A stretch of DNA of 30,706 bases from CAYRVX01 sp964642165 (GTDB taxonomy: Bacteria; Planctomycetota; Phycisphaerae; SM23-33). Below the pieces are notes generated by a model. It was given only the letters and a program-made list of their open reading frames with translations, was not told the DNA's origin and did not search any database. The DNA lies in contig CAZXOC010000059.1 of the NCBI GenBank assembly GCA_964642165.1, positions 1 through 30,706 of the forward strand. Direction: 5' to 3'. A program made the position numbers and the translations under genes. Below, piece by piece: positions 22,735-30,706 of this stretch. The first letter of the stretch is position 1. The number at the start of each line of letters is the position of its first letter.

Positions 22735-23877
22735 TCACTCGCCGTACAGCAGCTTGCCTTCGCCGTAGACGGCGACGGGGTGGCTGGTCAGGTCGAACGG
22801 GTCGCCGTTCCAGCACGCCAGCGACGCCCACTTGCCGCGTGCCAGCGTGCCGAGGCGGTCGTCCACGCCGAGCAGTTCGGCGTTCCTGCGGCTGACCAGC
22901 TCGATCGCCTGCTGCTTGGTGAGCCCGCAGCGGCAGAACCAGCGGGTCGAGGTCAACAGCGACCGCGCCGAGGTGACCGGGTGGTCGCTCATCAGCCCGT
23001 AATCCACGCCCGACTCCACCAGCAGGCGGACGTTGCGCCAGTTCTCGTGCTTCAGCTCGACCTTGTAGGCAAACGCGTCGACCGGGCCGTACGTGACGGG
23101 GATGCGCCGCCTCTTCAGCTCGCGGAAGATCGCCGCGTCGTGCACGTCCATGGCGTGCTCGACGGTGATGTCCAGCTTGTACTCGTCGACCAGCCGCAGC
23201 AGCGAGGCGATGTCGTCGATCTTGTGCACGTGGCAGCGCAGGCGCTCCTTGCGGGCGAGGACGTCGCGCAGGACCTGCTCCTCGGCGGAGAAGGTGATCT
23301 CCTGCTTCTTCGCCCCGCGGGCGCGGCGGCGGCGCTGGGCCTTCTGCTTCACGTCGTGCAGGGCCTTGCGCAGCAGGGCCAGCGAGCCCATGCGCGTCCA
23401 GGCCCGCGTGCCCTTCCAGTCGCGCGTGCTCATCGGGTTGTAGCCGAAGGCCGCCTTGATCCCCGCGCGGGCGACGAGGGCCTCCGTGCTGTTGGCGGCG
23501 TAGTTGCGGATGACGGCGGAGCGCCCGCCGATGATGTTCCCGCTGCCCGGCACGATGCACGAGTACAGCAGGCCCATCTCGACCGCGTCGCCCAGGGACG
23601 AGTCGTCCATCTGGAGCGAGTCGAGGGCGTCCGGCAGGGCGAGGATCGAGTCGAGGCGCTCGTTGGCCTCGCCCTCGCTGCCGGGCTCGCCGGCCCGGTG
23701 CATGCCGATGTGGCTGTGGGCGTCGAGGAACGCCGGCGTGATGACGGCGTGCTTCCCGAGGAGCTTGCCCTGCCTCGTCCGGGAGACGCCGACCAGCTTG
23801 CGCCCGCCAAAGCAGACGTAGGCGTCCTCGACAACGGACTTGCCCGTGTAGATCCGAGCCGCGCGAATGCAGTTCAT
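22735..23877 (-). CDS. Imidazolonepropionase-like amidohydrolase
   Basis: A 380-residue cytoplasmic metal-dependent hydrolase of the amidohydrolase superfamily. The beta-sandwich start MNCIRAARIYTGKSVVEDAY leads to FLDAHSHIG with the HxH metal pair at residues 54-56, then HVH at 216-218, EH at 240-241, and DHP with the catalytic Asp298. The C-terminal GTLARGKWASLACWNGDPFD is typical of imidazolonepropionase/HutI-like and D-aminoacylase-like members. The substrate is not known; a cyclic amide, N-acyl or carbamoyl compound would fit. AGGGAGACGAAG precedes the ATG. It follows the sulfatase after 54 bp and precedes the zinc-ribbon gene by 184 bp. Confidence 0.9.
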   Translation of the reverse strand: MNCIRAARIYTGKSVVEDAYVCFGGRKLVGVSRTRQGKLLGKHAVITPAFLDAHSHIGMHRAGEPGSEGEANERLDSILALPDALDSLQMDDSSLGDAVEMGLLYSCIVPGSGNIIGGRSAVIRNYAANSTEALVARAGIKAAFGYNPMSTRDWKGTRAWTRMGSLALLRKALHDVKQKAQRRRRARGAKKQEITFSAEEQVLRDVLARKERLRCHVHKIDDIASLLRLVDEYKLDITVEHAMDVHDAAIFRELKRRRIPVTYGPVDAFAYKVELKHENWRNVRLLVESGVDYGLMSDHPVTSARSLLTSTRWFCRCGLTKQQAIELVSRRNAELLGVDDRLGTLARGKWASLACWNGDPFDLTSHPVAVYGEGKLLYGE

Positions 23878-23931
23878 CTTCGTCTCCCTGTCGGTGTTGG
23901 CGCAGGTGGGTCCTCCGTCGCCCCGGCGGAC

Positions 23932-25440
23932 CTATTCGCCGGACGCGCCGTCCTGGAACCGCGGATACCACGACGGGGCATTGCGCGTGCCCTCGGCCAC
24001 GTAGTGCCAGTCGCCCGCGAAGTTGCTCTCGCCGTTGGCGGCCGGGCCGCACAGCCCGAGCTGTCCCTTGCCCGTCACCGGCTCGTGCGTGCCGTCGAGC
24101 ATGGGATCAACGTAGCAGATGAACCAGCCCTCCAGCCGGGCGCGGAGCTCCTGCACGCGGGCCTCGTGCTCCTCCCGGCCGTGGAGGTTGTCCTGCTCGT
24201 CCGGGTCGTTCGCCAGGTCATACAGCTCGTTCGGGCCGTACGGGTAGCGGTGCACGTACTTCCACTCGCGCGTGCGGATCATCCGCACCGGGCCGTACTC
24301 GTCGAAGACGACGACGTTCTCGCGGCCGCGCATCTCCTCGCCGCGGAGCAGCGGGGCGAAGCTCCTGCCGGGCAGGCGGTCGGCCTCGGGGTCGTCCAGG
24401 TGCAGGTAGTCCAGCAGCGTGGGCATGAAGTCATAGTGGCTCAGCAGCGCGTCGCTGAGGCGGCCTTCCGGCGCGTGCCCGGGGCGGCTCATCAGGGCGG
24501 GCACCTTCACCGACGTATCGTACATGTTCAGGGGGAACGTGCCGTTGCCCTTGCCGTAGACGCCGTGGTGGCCCATGTTCATGCCGTTGTCGCTCGTGAA
24601 GAAGACCAGCGTGTTGCCGCGCAGGTCGTGGGCCTCGAGCCAGTCGAGGATGCGCCCGAGGCCGAGGTCCATGGCCGTGACGGCGGCGAAGTAGCCGCTC
24701 AGGACGTCGCGGCGCTTCTCCGGGTCGCTGCCGATGGGGGCCGAGTTGATCTGCCACGGGTGCGGCGGGACGTTCGGCGTCGACTCGAACGCGCAGTGGG
24801 CGTGGTAGTCGTCGTAGATCTCCGCCGGGTGATGCTCCCGTCCCCACGGGCTGTGCGGGGCGGTGTAGTGCACGCTCAGGTAGAACGGCGTCTCGCCGCC
24901 GGCCTGCTCGTCCAGGAAGCGGATGCCCTCGTCGGTGATCACGTCGGTGACGTAGCCGGGGTCGCTGACGACCTCGCTTCCGCGAATGCGCGGCCAGTTG
25001 TAGTACGGCCCGCCGCCCTTGGCGTGGGCCTCCCAGAAGCCGAAGCCCTTCTGCGGCGTGTGGGCGTCGCCGAGGTGCCACTTGCCGCTGAGCCCGCAGA
25101 CGTACCCGCCGGCGGCGAGGATGTCGGTGTAGCCGGTCTGGCCGCGAAGGTACTCGACGACGCGCCCGCCCTTGTCGGTGTCGGTGTTGGAGTTGCCGGC
25201 GCGGATCCAGTCGTGGACGCCGTGCTGGCTGGGGATGCGGCCGGTGAGCAGGCTGGCCCTGGCCGGCGAGCAGACGGGCGACGCGCAGAAGAAGTTCTCG
25301 AAGCGGATGCCCGAGGCGGCCAGGCGGTCCAGGTTCGGCGTGCGGATCTCGCTGCTGCCGGCGCAGCCCATCGCCCAGCAGCCCTGGTCGTCGGTGAGGA
25401 TCACGATCACGTTCGGCTTGCCCGGGTCCCTGCTCGCCAT
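23932..25440 (-). CDS. Formylglycine-type sulfatase without visible signal peptide
   Basis: A 502-residue type I sulfatase. The signature CSPARASLLTG is at residues 57-67: Cys57 is the formylglycine precursor and Arg61 part of the active site. Metal ligands are expected at Asp17-Asp18 (ILTDDQG) and in FFTSDNG, with GKWHLG carrying the conserved Lys-His. The C-terminal region NELYDLANDPDEQDNL is typical of glycan sulfatases of the S1 family. The chosen ATG at 25440 has GAAGGAA upstream and starts directly at the domain (KPNVIVILTDDQG); no signal sequence exists here or in-frame upstream, unlike most polysaccharide sulfatases. Maturation needs a sulfatase-maturing enzyme, not encoded in this window. 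It is the first gene of a five-gene run and is divergent from the lipoprotein at 25650. Confidence 0.93.
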   Translation of the reverse strand: MASRDPGKPNVIVILTDDQGCWAMGCAGSSEIRTPNLDRLAASGIRFENFFCASPVCSPARASLLTGRIPSQHGVHDWIRAGNSNTDTDKGGRVVEYLRGQTGYTDILAAGGYVCGLSGKWHLGDAHTPQKGFGFWEAHAKGGGPYYNWPRIRGSEVVSDPGYVTDVITDEGIRFLDEQAGGETPFYLSVHYTAPHSPWGREHHPAEIYDDYHAHCAFESTPNVPPHPWQINSAPIGSDPEKRRDVLSGYFAAVTAMDLGLGRILDWLEAHDLRGNTLVFFTSDNGMNMGHHGVYGKGNGTFPLNMYDTSVKVPALMSRPGHAPEGRLSDALLSHYDFMPTLLDYLHLDDPEADRLPGRSFAPLLRGEEMRGRENVVVFDEYGPVRMIRTREWKYVHRYPYGPNELYDLANDPDEQDNLHGREEHEARVQELRARLEGWFICYVDPMLDGTHEPVTGKGQLGLCGPAANGESNFAGDWHYVAEGTRNAPSWYPRFQDGASGE

Positions 25441-25649
25441 AGAGGATTCCTTCGCTTCGCCCTGGACTTCCTGCGGCGGGTCCGTTCCTGAAGACGTCAG
25501 CCGTGCAGGGTACCCGGCTTCCGGCGGGAAGGGAACCCGCGGGCCGCCGCGCGAGCGCGGGCGGGGCCTTGTGTTCCACCGCGGGATGTGGTACGGGGGC
25601 GGCGGTAGAGAAAGGCGATCCTCGCATCCAGAGCGAAGGAGACGGCAGC

Positions 25650-26348
25650 ATGAAGTCAGCACGCATGATTCTGTTTGCCGTGTCGCTGGGGTCCGTCGGG
25701 GCGATGGGGACGGGCTGTCAGCCGGCGGCCGTGAAGCCTCACCCGCAGGCGACCAGCGAGATGGTCTACCCGGCCAAGACGGGCCTCTTCGCCATCGGCG
25801 AGAGGAACTTCGTGACGCACTGGCTGGTGCTCGGGGCGCTGTCGTTCGACGCCTCGCAGTTCCAGGGCGACCAGCAGCAGGACGCGACGGACCACGAGTT
25901 CGTGAAGGACGAGGGCGCGCTCGACGGCAGCCAGCCGGCGCCGAAGGGGGCCGCGTGGCAGGCGAAGCACTTCACGCCGGGCGCGGGCGGCGACGCGGGC
26001 CAGATCGACCTGGACGCCCTCTATGGCGGGATCGACTACGCCGCGGCCTACGCCGTGGCGTGGGTCCGGTGCGACAAGGAGCTGGCGGACCTGAAGCTCT
26101 GCGTCGGCAGCGACGACTACGTCAAGGTCTGGATCAACGGCGCGTGCGTCCACACCTACAAGGACAAGCGCCGCGCCAGCGACTGGGACCAGGACGTCAT
26201 CGAGGGCGTCACGCTCAAAAAGGGCGTCAACCGCATCGTGGTCAAGTGCGTGGACGTCGTCGTGAACTGGGACTTCTACCTGCGCTTCACGGACGCCAAG
26301 GACAAGGCCGTCGTCTTCCAGGGCCCGCCGCCCCCGGAGACGAAGTAG
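25650..26348 (+). CDS. Lipoprotein with C-terminal sugar-binding-like beta sandwich
   Basis: A 232-residue protein. MKSARMILFAVSLGSVGAMG precedes TGC with Cys23 as the likely lipidation site, although Gly at -3 is an unusual lipobox. From about residue 50 it reads as a jelly-roll: THWLVLGALSFD, then YAAAYAVAWVRCDKELADLK and LCVGSDDYVKVWINGACVHT, then LKKGVNRIVVKCVDVVVNWD ahead of FYLRF. This DDYVKVWING...GVNRIVVK pattern is shared with carbohydrate-binding accessory domains of glycosidases and PA14-like modules. It probably displays a glycan-binding domain on the periplasmic side or outer surface. GAAGGAGACGG precedes the ATG. It converges on the MttB gene, with 16 bp between stops. Confidence 0.82.
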   Translation: MKSARMILFAVSLGSVGAMGTGCQPAAVKPHPQATSEMVYPAKTGLFAIGERNFVTHWLVLGALSFDASQFQGDQQQDATDHEFVKDEGALDGSQPAPKGAAWQAKHFTPGAGGDAGQIDLDALYGGIDYAAAYAVAWVRCDKELADLKLCVGSDDYVKVWINGACVHTYKDKRRASDWDQDVIEGVTLKKGVNRIVVKCVDVVVNWDFYLRFTDAKDKAVVFQGPPPPETK

Positions 26349-26364
26349 CGCGCGGCCGCGACGG

Positions 26365-27795
26365 CTACGCGTTCGGCAGTTCGCGGCGTGCGGCGGCGAC
26401 GATCCGGTCCAGCTCCCCGGCGAGGTCCTCGTCCACGGGGGGCGGCTCGTGCGTGGCGAGGATCTCCTCCTTGCGCTGCCGGCAGCGGTCGGCCAGGCTC
26501 GTCGCGCCGGCGCGTTGCCACGCCTCGTAGAAGTCCCGATCCAACAGGCGGGGGAACCACAGTTCGCGGCGGAAGTGGCGGACGGTGTGGTCGCGGTCGA
26601 TGAACGTCCCGCCCGGCCCGGCGCCGGCGATCTCCTCCAGGGCGAGCGTTTCGTCGCTGAAGGCGATCTCGCGCAGGGCGCGTTCCACGTAGGCGATCAG
26701 CTCGTCCTGGAGGACCAGCATGTCCAGCGAAGACGCCTGGTCGACGCCGCTGATGCCCATGTGGCCGAAGATGTCCGCCCCCGCCGCGGCGCCGAGCATG
26801 AGCGTGATGCCCGCCTCCATGCCGGCCTGCGCGTCGGGGCGCTTGGCGTCCGTCAGGCCGACGTTGATGTACACGGGCAGCCCGTAGTGCTTGCCCATCT
26901 GGGCCATCGCCACGCCGAAGATCGCCTGCTCCGGCCCGGCGAAGATCAGTTGCGTCGTCCGCATGTCGAAGGCATGACAGATGCCGCCGTAGCAGACCGG
27001 CATCCCCGGCCGGATGAGCTGCGCGATGCAGATGCCCGCGAGGATCTCGGCGTTCTCCTGGGCGAGCGTGCCGGCGACGGTCGCGGGGGCGGACAGGCCC
27101 ATCTGCGCCATCGGCCCGATGGGCACGGGCAGGTTCAGCCGGGCCGTCTCGTACAGCACGTCGATGCCGTCGAACGGGAACCGCAGCGGGCTGATGGGCT
27201 CCAGGAACGGGTAGCACAGCGGACAGGCCGCGGCACGCTCGGCGCCGCCGCGCACGGCCAGCAGGATCTCGTTGCAGTACCGCGCCGAGGCCCGGTCGTG
27301 GTACCAGAAGTGGACGGGCTTGGTCGTGTGCTTGAGCTGCGTGGCCAGGACGGCGACGCACCGGGCGGCGGCGGGCACGTCCTGCGGGTCGGCCATCGCG
27401 CCGACGAGGTTGATCCCGTCCAGCGCGTCGGCGAACCGCGAGGCCGTCGCGACGTCGCCCAAACGCGCGCTTCGCCGCGGCGCGCCCGGACGATCGACCC
27501 AGAATGCCTCGCCCGCGACGCTGTTGTAGTTCCGACGTCCCTGGCCGAACGCCGCGGTCCGCGAGACGTCGCGCCCGTAGAGCGTGAACTGCTTGCCCGC
27601 CTGCCCGAGCGAGCGCGTCACGAGCCCCGGCGGGATCCGCACGCGCTGGGTCTCGGCGTCGACGGCCGCCCCGGCGTCGGCGAAGCGCCCGAGCGTCTCG
27701 GGGTGCGGCACGTGCACCCCCACGCGCTCCAGGATCGCCACGGACGCCTCGTGGATCCGGTCAATCTGCTCGTCGGTCAGGGCGCGGCAGTGCAC
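26365..27795 (-). CDS. Non-pyrrolysine MttB-family (trimethylamine methyltransferase-like) protein, GTG start
   Basis: A 476-residue cytoplasmic protein of the MttB family. N-terminal LTDEQIDRIHEASVAILERV and VRIPPGLV segments are typical, as are the central TIM-barrel pieces PVPIGPMAQMG, CYGGICHAFDMRTTQL, and AGADIFGHMGIS toward the end. The frame is uninterrupted by an amber codon, so it is a member without pyrrolysine; such proteins are corrinoid-dependent methyltransferases for quaternary amines, for example glycine betaine. The start is GTG at 27795, chosen because GGAGA lies five bases upstream, the GH4 stop is 13 nt before it, and the domain begins at once; the ATG at 27876 lies inside the GH4 gene. 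No corrinoid protein or reactivase is nearby. Confidence 0.9.
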   Translation of the reverse strand: MHCRALTDEQIDRIHEASVAILERVGVHVPHPETLGRFADAGAAVDAETQRVRIPPGLVTRSLGQAGKQFTLYGRDVSRTAAFGQGRRNYNSVAGEAFWVDRPGAPRRSARLGDVATASRFADALDGINLVGAMADPQDVPAAARCVAVLATQLKHTTKPVHFWYHDRASARYCNEILLAVRGGAERAAACPLCYPFLEPISPLRFPFDGIDVLYETARLNLPVPIGPMAQMGLSAPATVAGTLAQENAEILAGICIAQLIRPGMPVCYGGICHAFDMRTTQLIFAGPEQAIFGVAMAQMGKHYGLPVYINVGLTDAKRPDAQAGMEAGITLMLGAAAGADIFGHMGISGVDQASSLDMLVLQDELIAYVERALREIAFSDETLALEEIAGAGPGGTFIDRDHTVRHFRRELWFPRLLDRDFYEAWQRAGATSLADRCRQRKEEILATHEPPPVDEDLAGELDRIVAAARRELPNA

Positions 27796-27808
27796 GGCGC
27801 TCTCCGGT

Positions 27809-29131
27809 TCACGTGGACGGCGTGTCGTCCTGCCGAAACTGCGGCAGGTGCCCGGCGTGGGCGGCCAGCAGGTCATCGGCGAGGCGTTCGGCCGCGTCGA
27901 GCGAATCGGCCGCGCCGTCGATCACGAGGGCCTGGATGAACTTGTCACGGCGGCCCTCCAGAGCGGCTTCGACGACCGTCTCGACCCACATCAGCCGGGT
28001 CGCGAGCGTGCCGGCGATGCCCGAGGGCAGCGGCGCCTGGGCCAGCGGACGAAGCCCGCCGGCCGCCGCGACGGCGGGGCACTCCACCACCGCCCCGGCC
28101 GGCAGGTTGGGCACCTGGCCCGTGTTCGGCAGGTTGGCGGAGTAGACCCGCCCGGCGTCGCCGCGGACGGCGTCGATGATCTCGACGACCTGCTCGTGCT
28201 CGCCGCCGACGCGCTCGAGATAGCCGGCGTCCAGGGGCTGCGGCGAGAGGGCGTCGGCGCGCATCCGCGCGTACGTTCGGTCGCCGCTCGCGATCGTGTC
28301 CTCGAAGCGGAAGGCGTCCACGCCCAGCGTCTTGCCGTAGTAGCTCCCCCGGGCGAAGAACTGGGGGAAGAACTCGCAGACGTGTCGATCGAGCACGGCC
28401 GGGAACGCGCCGAACAGCTCCAGCAGCCGCCAGGAGAACGGGTGGTTCCCCGCGGCGGGGTCGCGCCGCTCGGCGGCAATCCGGCGAAGGCGATCCATCG
28501 CGTCGCGTTCGTCCTCGCGGACGGCCGTGAACCACGTCAGGTGGTTCATCCCGACGGCCGTGTAGCGCAGTCGTTCCACAGCCGTGCCCAGCGCCTTGGC
28601 CAGGTAGCGTGCTACCCCCATGACCCCGTGACAGAGGCCGACGACCTCCGCGCCGGTGGCCTTTCGCACGGCCCGGCAGACCGGCGCCATCGGGTTGCCG
28701 TAGTTGAACAGCAGCGCGTCGGGGCACAGGTCGAGCACGTCCCGGGCGACGGCGACCATGGCGGGGATCATGCGCAGCGCCCGGCTGGCGCCGCCCGGTC
28801 CGACGCTGTCGCCGACCGGCTGGTAGATGCCGTGCGTCCGCGGGATCAGGACGTCCTGCTCCCAGGCGCGTCGCCCGCCGACGGCGATGGTGCAGACGAC
28901 GGCCGTGGCGCCGGCCAGCACGTCGCGGCGGTCGGTGCTCGCCCGGACGGCGATGGGGGCGCCGCCGGCGGCGACCATCTTCCGCGTCAGCCGCTCGGCG
29001 GCGTCCAGCGCCTCGGGGTCGATGTCCACGAGGGCGACCTCGCACGGCCGGGCGCGGCGGATCACGTCGGCGACGAGTCCGCGCGTGAACACGGCGCTTC
29101 CGGCTCCAATCAGGACGATCTGCTCCTGCAT
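27809..29131 (-). CDS. Glycoside hydrolase family 4 enzyme (NAD- and metal-dependent)
   Basis: A 440-residue cytoplasmic enzyme. Its N-terminus QIVLIGAGSAVFTRGLVADV is the NAD-binding glycine loop of GH4. Further family marks are LFNYGNPMAPV (142 on), GLCHG with Cys167, and GMNHLTWF with His197, which supply the Mn ligands. GH4 enzymes cleave alpha- or beta-O-glycosides by an oxidation-elimination mechanism at C3; members are known for alpha-galactoside, alpha-glucoside, 6-phospho-glycoside and glucuronide substrates. Lack of the 6-phosphate-binding residues cannot be judged by eye, so specificity is open. AGGGAGA precedes the ATG, and the MttB gene starts 13 nt after its stop, which makes cotranslation likely. 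Confidence 0.92.
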   Translation of the reverse strand: MQEQIVLIGAGSAVFTRGLVADVIRRARPCEVALVDIDPEALDAAERLTRKMVAAGGAPIAVRASTDRRDVLAGATAVVCTIAVGGRRAWEQDVLIPRTHGIYQPVGDSVGPGGASRALRMIPAMVAVARDVLDLCPDALLFNYGNPMAPVCRAVRKATGAEVVGLCHGVMGVARYLAKALGTAVERLRYTAVGMNHLTWFTAVREDERDAMDRLRRIAAERRDPAAGNHPFSWRLLELFGAFPAVLDRHVCEFFPQFFARGSYYGKTLGVDAFRFEDTIASGDRTYARMRADALSPQPLDAGYLERVGGEHEQVVEIIDAVRGDAGRVYSANLPNTGQVPNLPAGAVVECPAVAAAGGLRPLAQAPLPSGIAGTLATRLMWVETVVEAALEGRRDKFIQALVIDGAADSLDAAERLADDLLAAHAGHLPQFRQDDTPST

Positions 29132-29500
29132 GACGCGTCTCCCTGTCTCGCCCGCTGGGGCCACCGAGAGCATAGCACGGATGCCCGCCCCGCGGAACGC
29201 CTTGGCGAAGCGTGAGTTACTTTGCAGAACAAGGCAAAGAGCGGGGTCATTCTGCCGATGATGCGTACGGGCGTGCTGCTTCGGGGCAGCGTGACGGCCC
29301 CTGACGCCGTACCCATCGGGAACAGGATCGAGGCCGCGGGCAATGGGTTAGGCGCCTGGGCGTACATCATCTCGATCGGTGGGGCCAGGTTCAGAGACGA
29401 CCTGTGGGGCAGCGGCAGCGGACGGCGGGACCGACGGCGGACGTCACGGCCGGCTCGGCACCGCGCGTCGCGGGCCGCACCACGGGCGGGGACAACAGCC
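29132..29500. other. Intergenic region between GH4 and LeuA-like genes
   Basis: These 369 bp hold no gene that I accept. An 81-codon in-frame extension of the LeuA-like gene (from ATG 29258) is open, but its Arg/Ala/Gly-rich tail and a TTA codon unlike the surroundings argue against it. An AT-rich inverted repeat at 29220-29239 is the only distinctive element. Confidence 0.55.
29220..29239. repeat. Inverted repeat, operator-like
   Basis: CTTTGC at 29220-29225 and GCAAAG at 29234-29239 form a perfect 6-bp inverted repeat around an 8-base spacer, in AT-richer DNA 89 bp before the GH4 start. It could be a protein-binding site or a small hairpin. Confidence 0.3.
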
Positions 29501-30706
29501 ATGCGACTGGACTTGCTGGCGCCGCTGAAGCGGAAGATCATCCGGAACATGAAGAGCGGGGACGAGCTGTTCGTCAGCGACACGACGCTGCGCGACGGCG
29601 AGCAGATGCCCGGCGGCACGCTCCTGCCGGACGAGAAGGTCGAGATCGCCCGGCAGCTCGAGGCCCTGGGGATCCACTCCATCGACGCGGGCTTCCCCAT
29701 CTGCTGCCGGCAGGAGGTGGACTGCGTCCGCCGCGTCGCCGAGAGCGTCTCGAAGCCGATCGTCACCGCCCTGTGCCGGGCCCGGAAGGACGACATCGAC
29801 CTGGCCTACGAGGCCCTTCGTCGGAAGTTCCTCGGCAAGCGGGGCGTGTCGATCTTCCTCGCGTCCTCGCCCCAGCACCGCGAGTACAAGCTGCACAAAA
29901 CGCGCGCCGAGATCCTCGACCTCGCCGTCGAGGCCGTCCGCTACGCCACGAAGTCCTTCCCCATCGTCTCCTTCGCGCCCGAGGACGCCTCCCGAACGGA
30001 AACGGACTTCCTCATCGAGCTGTACGAGAGGGCCATCGACGCCGGGGCCACCACGATCGGCTACACGGACACGGTCGGCTGCCTGACGCCCGAGCAGGCC
30101 CGGACGCACATCGCCGAGATCCACCACGGCGTGAAGAACATCGACCGGGCGCTGCTGGCGATCCACTTCCACAACGACCTGGGGATGGCGACGGCGAACT
30201 CGCTGGCGGCGATCTCGACGGGGTTCGTGGACATCTTCCAGGGCACGCTGCTGGGCGTGGGCGAGCGGGCGGGCAACGCCTCCCTGGAGCAGGTGATCCT
30301 GGCGATGGAGGTCTGCGGCAACGGGCGGTTGCCCAAGAGGCCGAAGATCGACCGGATGATGCTGCGGCCGGCCTGCGAGACCGTCGCCCGGCACATGAAC
30401 CTGGCCATCCCCCTCTGCCAGCCCGTGGTCGGGCAGAACGTCTTCCGCACCGAGGCGGGCATCCACCAGCACGGCATCCTCCAGAACCCCGAGACGTACG
30501 AGCTGTACCCGCCGGAGTCCGTGGGGGCCCGGCGCGAGTTCGTCCTGGGCAAGCACTCCGGCAAGCACGCCCTGCGCAGCGCCCTCGCCGAGCGCGGCGT
30601 CGAGCCCGACGAGCAGCAGCTCCGCCAGATCCACGCGCGGTTCAAGGAGCACTTCCACGCGCGGAAGACCATCGCCGTGGAACAGGTCGTGCAGATCGCG
30701 CGCGAG
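29501..30706 (+). CDS. leuA: 2-isopropylmalate synthase-like acyl-CoA/2-oxoacid condensing enzyme (3' end missing)
   Basis: The first 402 codons of an alpha-isopropylmalate/homocitrate synthase family enzyme; the window ends before the stop. The signature SDTTLRDGEQ at 26-35 opens the TIM barrel; further marks are ASSPQHREYKLHKTRAEILD, FAPEDASRT, HFHNDLGMATAN (metal ligands His222 and His224), and GVGERAGNASLEQV. The downstream AGIHQHGILQNPETYELYPP and VLGKHSGKHAL belong to the subdomain following the barrel. These fit LeuA best: condensing acetyl-CoA with 2-oxoisovalerate in leucine synthesis. Homocitrate or citramalate synthase is possible because the C-terminal regulatory domain is outside the window. 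GGGG lies nine bases before the ATG. It does not share strand or theme with the carbohydrate genes to its left. Confidence 0.8.
   Translation, partial: MRLDLLAPLKRKIIRNMKSGDELFVSDTTLRDGEQMPGGTLLPDEKVEIARQLEALGIHSIDAGFPICCRQEVDCVRRVAESVSKPIVTALCRARKDDIDLAYEALRRKFLGKRGVSIFLASSPQHREYKLHKTRAEILDLAVEAVRYATKSFPIVSFAPEDASRTETDFLIELYERAIDAGATTIGYTDTVGCLTPEQARTHIAEIHHGVKNIDRALLAIHFHNDLGMATANSLAAISTGFVDIFQGTLLGVGERAGNASLEQVILAMEVCGNGRLPKRPKIDRMMLRPACETVARHMNLAIPLCQPVVGQNVFRTEAGIHQHGILQNPETYELYPPESVGARREFVLGKHSGKHALRSALAERGVEPDEQQLRQIHARFKEHFHARKTIAVEQVVQIARE

Noticed and set aside
27796..27876. ATG at 27876 as start of the MttB-family gene
   Set aside because: It would overlap the GH4 gene by 68 bases and add a non-family Pro/Arg-rich segment; the GTG at 27795 has a better ribosome site and begins at the family N-terminus.
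29258..29500. An 81-codon in-frame N-terminal extension of the LeuA-like gene
   Set aside because: The segment is not LeuA-like, ends in an Arg-rich stretch, and contains codons unlike neighbouring genes; ATG 29501 begins at the conserved domain.
1..30706. CRISPR arrays, tRNA or rRNA genes, transposases, phage or known defence genes
   Set aside because: I looked for regularly spaced repeats, T-loop sequences, transposase and nuclease motifs on both strands and saw none.

Overview
The window is a very GC-rich (about 70% by eye) bacterial chromosomal segment with 22 protein-coding genes, one of them cut by the right edge. I found no tRNA, rRNA, CRISPR array, insertion sequence or phage gene. 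The gene content points to Planctomycetota or a close relative such as another PVC-type or Hydrogenedentes-like lineage. The signs are a secreted methyltransferase-like/PQQ beta-propeller fusion, a ThuA-domain protein, a malectin lipoprotein, a Tat-exported Gfo/Idh/MocA protein, a formylglycine-type sulfatase, a CBM9-bearing giant secreted protein and a non-pyrrolysine MttB homologue. This is inference from families, not a phylogenetic result.

Layout, left to right. Positions 52-6482 (minus strand) hold a long phosphohexomutase and a 1341-residue secreted CBM9/CARDB protein. Positions 6692-6871 (plus) encode a 59-residue exported peptide, followed by a coding-like orphan tail on the minus strand. 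Positions 7079-11015 (minus) are a three-gene exported set read malectin lipoprotein, ThuA, PQQ fusion, with a candidate promoter and leader hairpin in front. Positions 11159-15941 (minus) are a probable three-gene operon: WD40 protein, voltage-gated-type potassium channel with a zinc ribbon, and a rifampicin-phosphotransferase-like PEP-utilising dikinase. Position 16286 onward holds a short TolC-like protein (plus), converging on a Tat-exported metallophosphoesterase (minus). Positions 18595-19660 (plus) are a 67-residue protein and a PIG-L deacetylase. Positions 19672-25440 (minus) are a five-gene run: sulfatase, amidohydrolase, small zinc-ribbon protein, Gfo/Idh/MocA protein, atypical NRAMP-like transporter. 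Positions 25650-26348 (plus) are a beta-sandwich lipoprotein. Positions 26365-29131 (minus) are a tightly coupled GH4 glycosidase and MttB-family methyltransferase. The start of a 2-isopropylmalate-synthase-like gene lies on the plus strand from 29501.

Most of the region looks like polysaccharide or glycoconjugate use. Exported binding and propeller proteins could act on the substrate, a sulfatase, deacetylase and GH4 enzyme could strip substituents or cleave it, and an oxidoreductase and phosphohexomutase could process sugars. No transcription factor, ABC transporter or TonB/SusC-like receptor is present, so the uptake route is not visible here. The WD40-channel-dikinase operon does not fit the carbohydrate theme and is the most unusual grouping. 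I did not find a system that I can assert is new; the candidates are listed with the test that would settle each.
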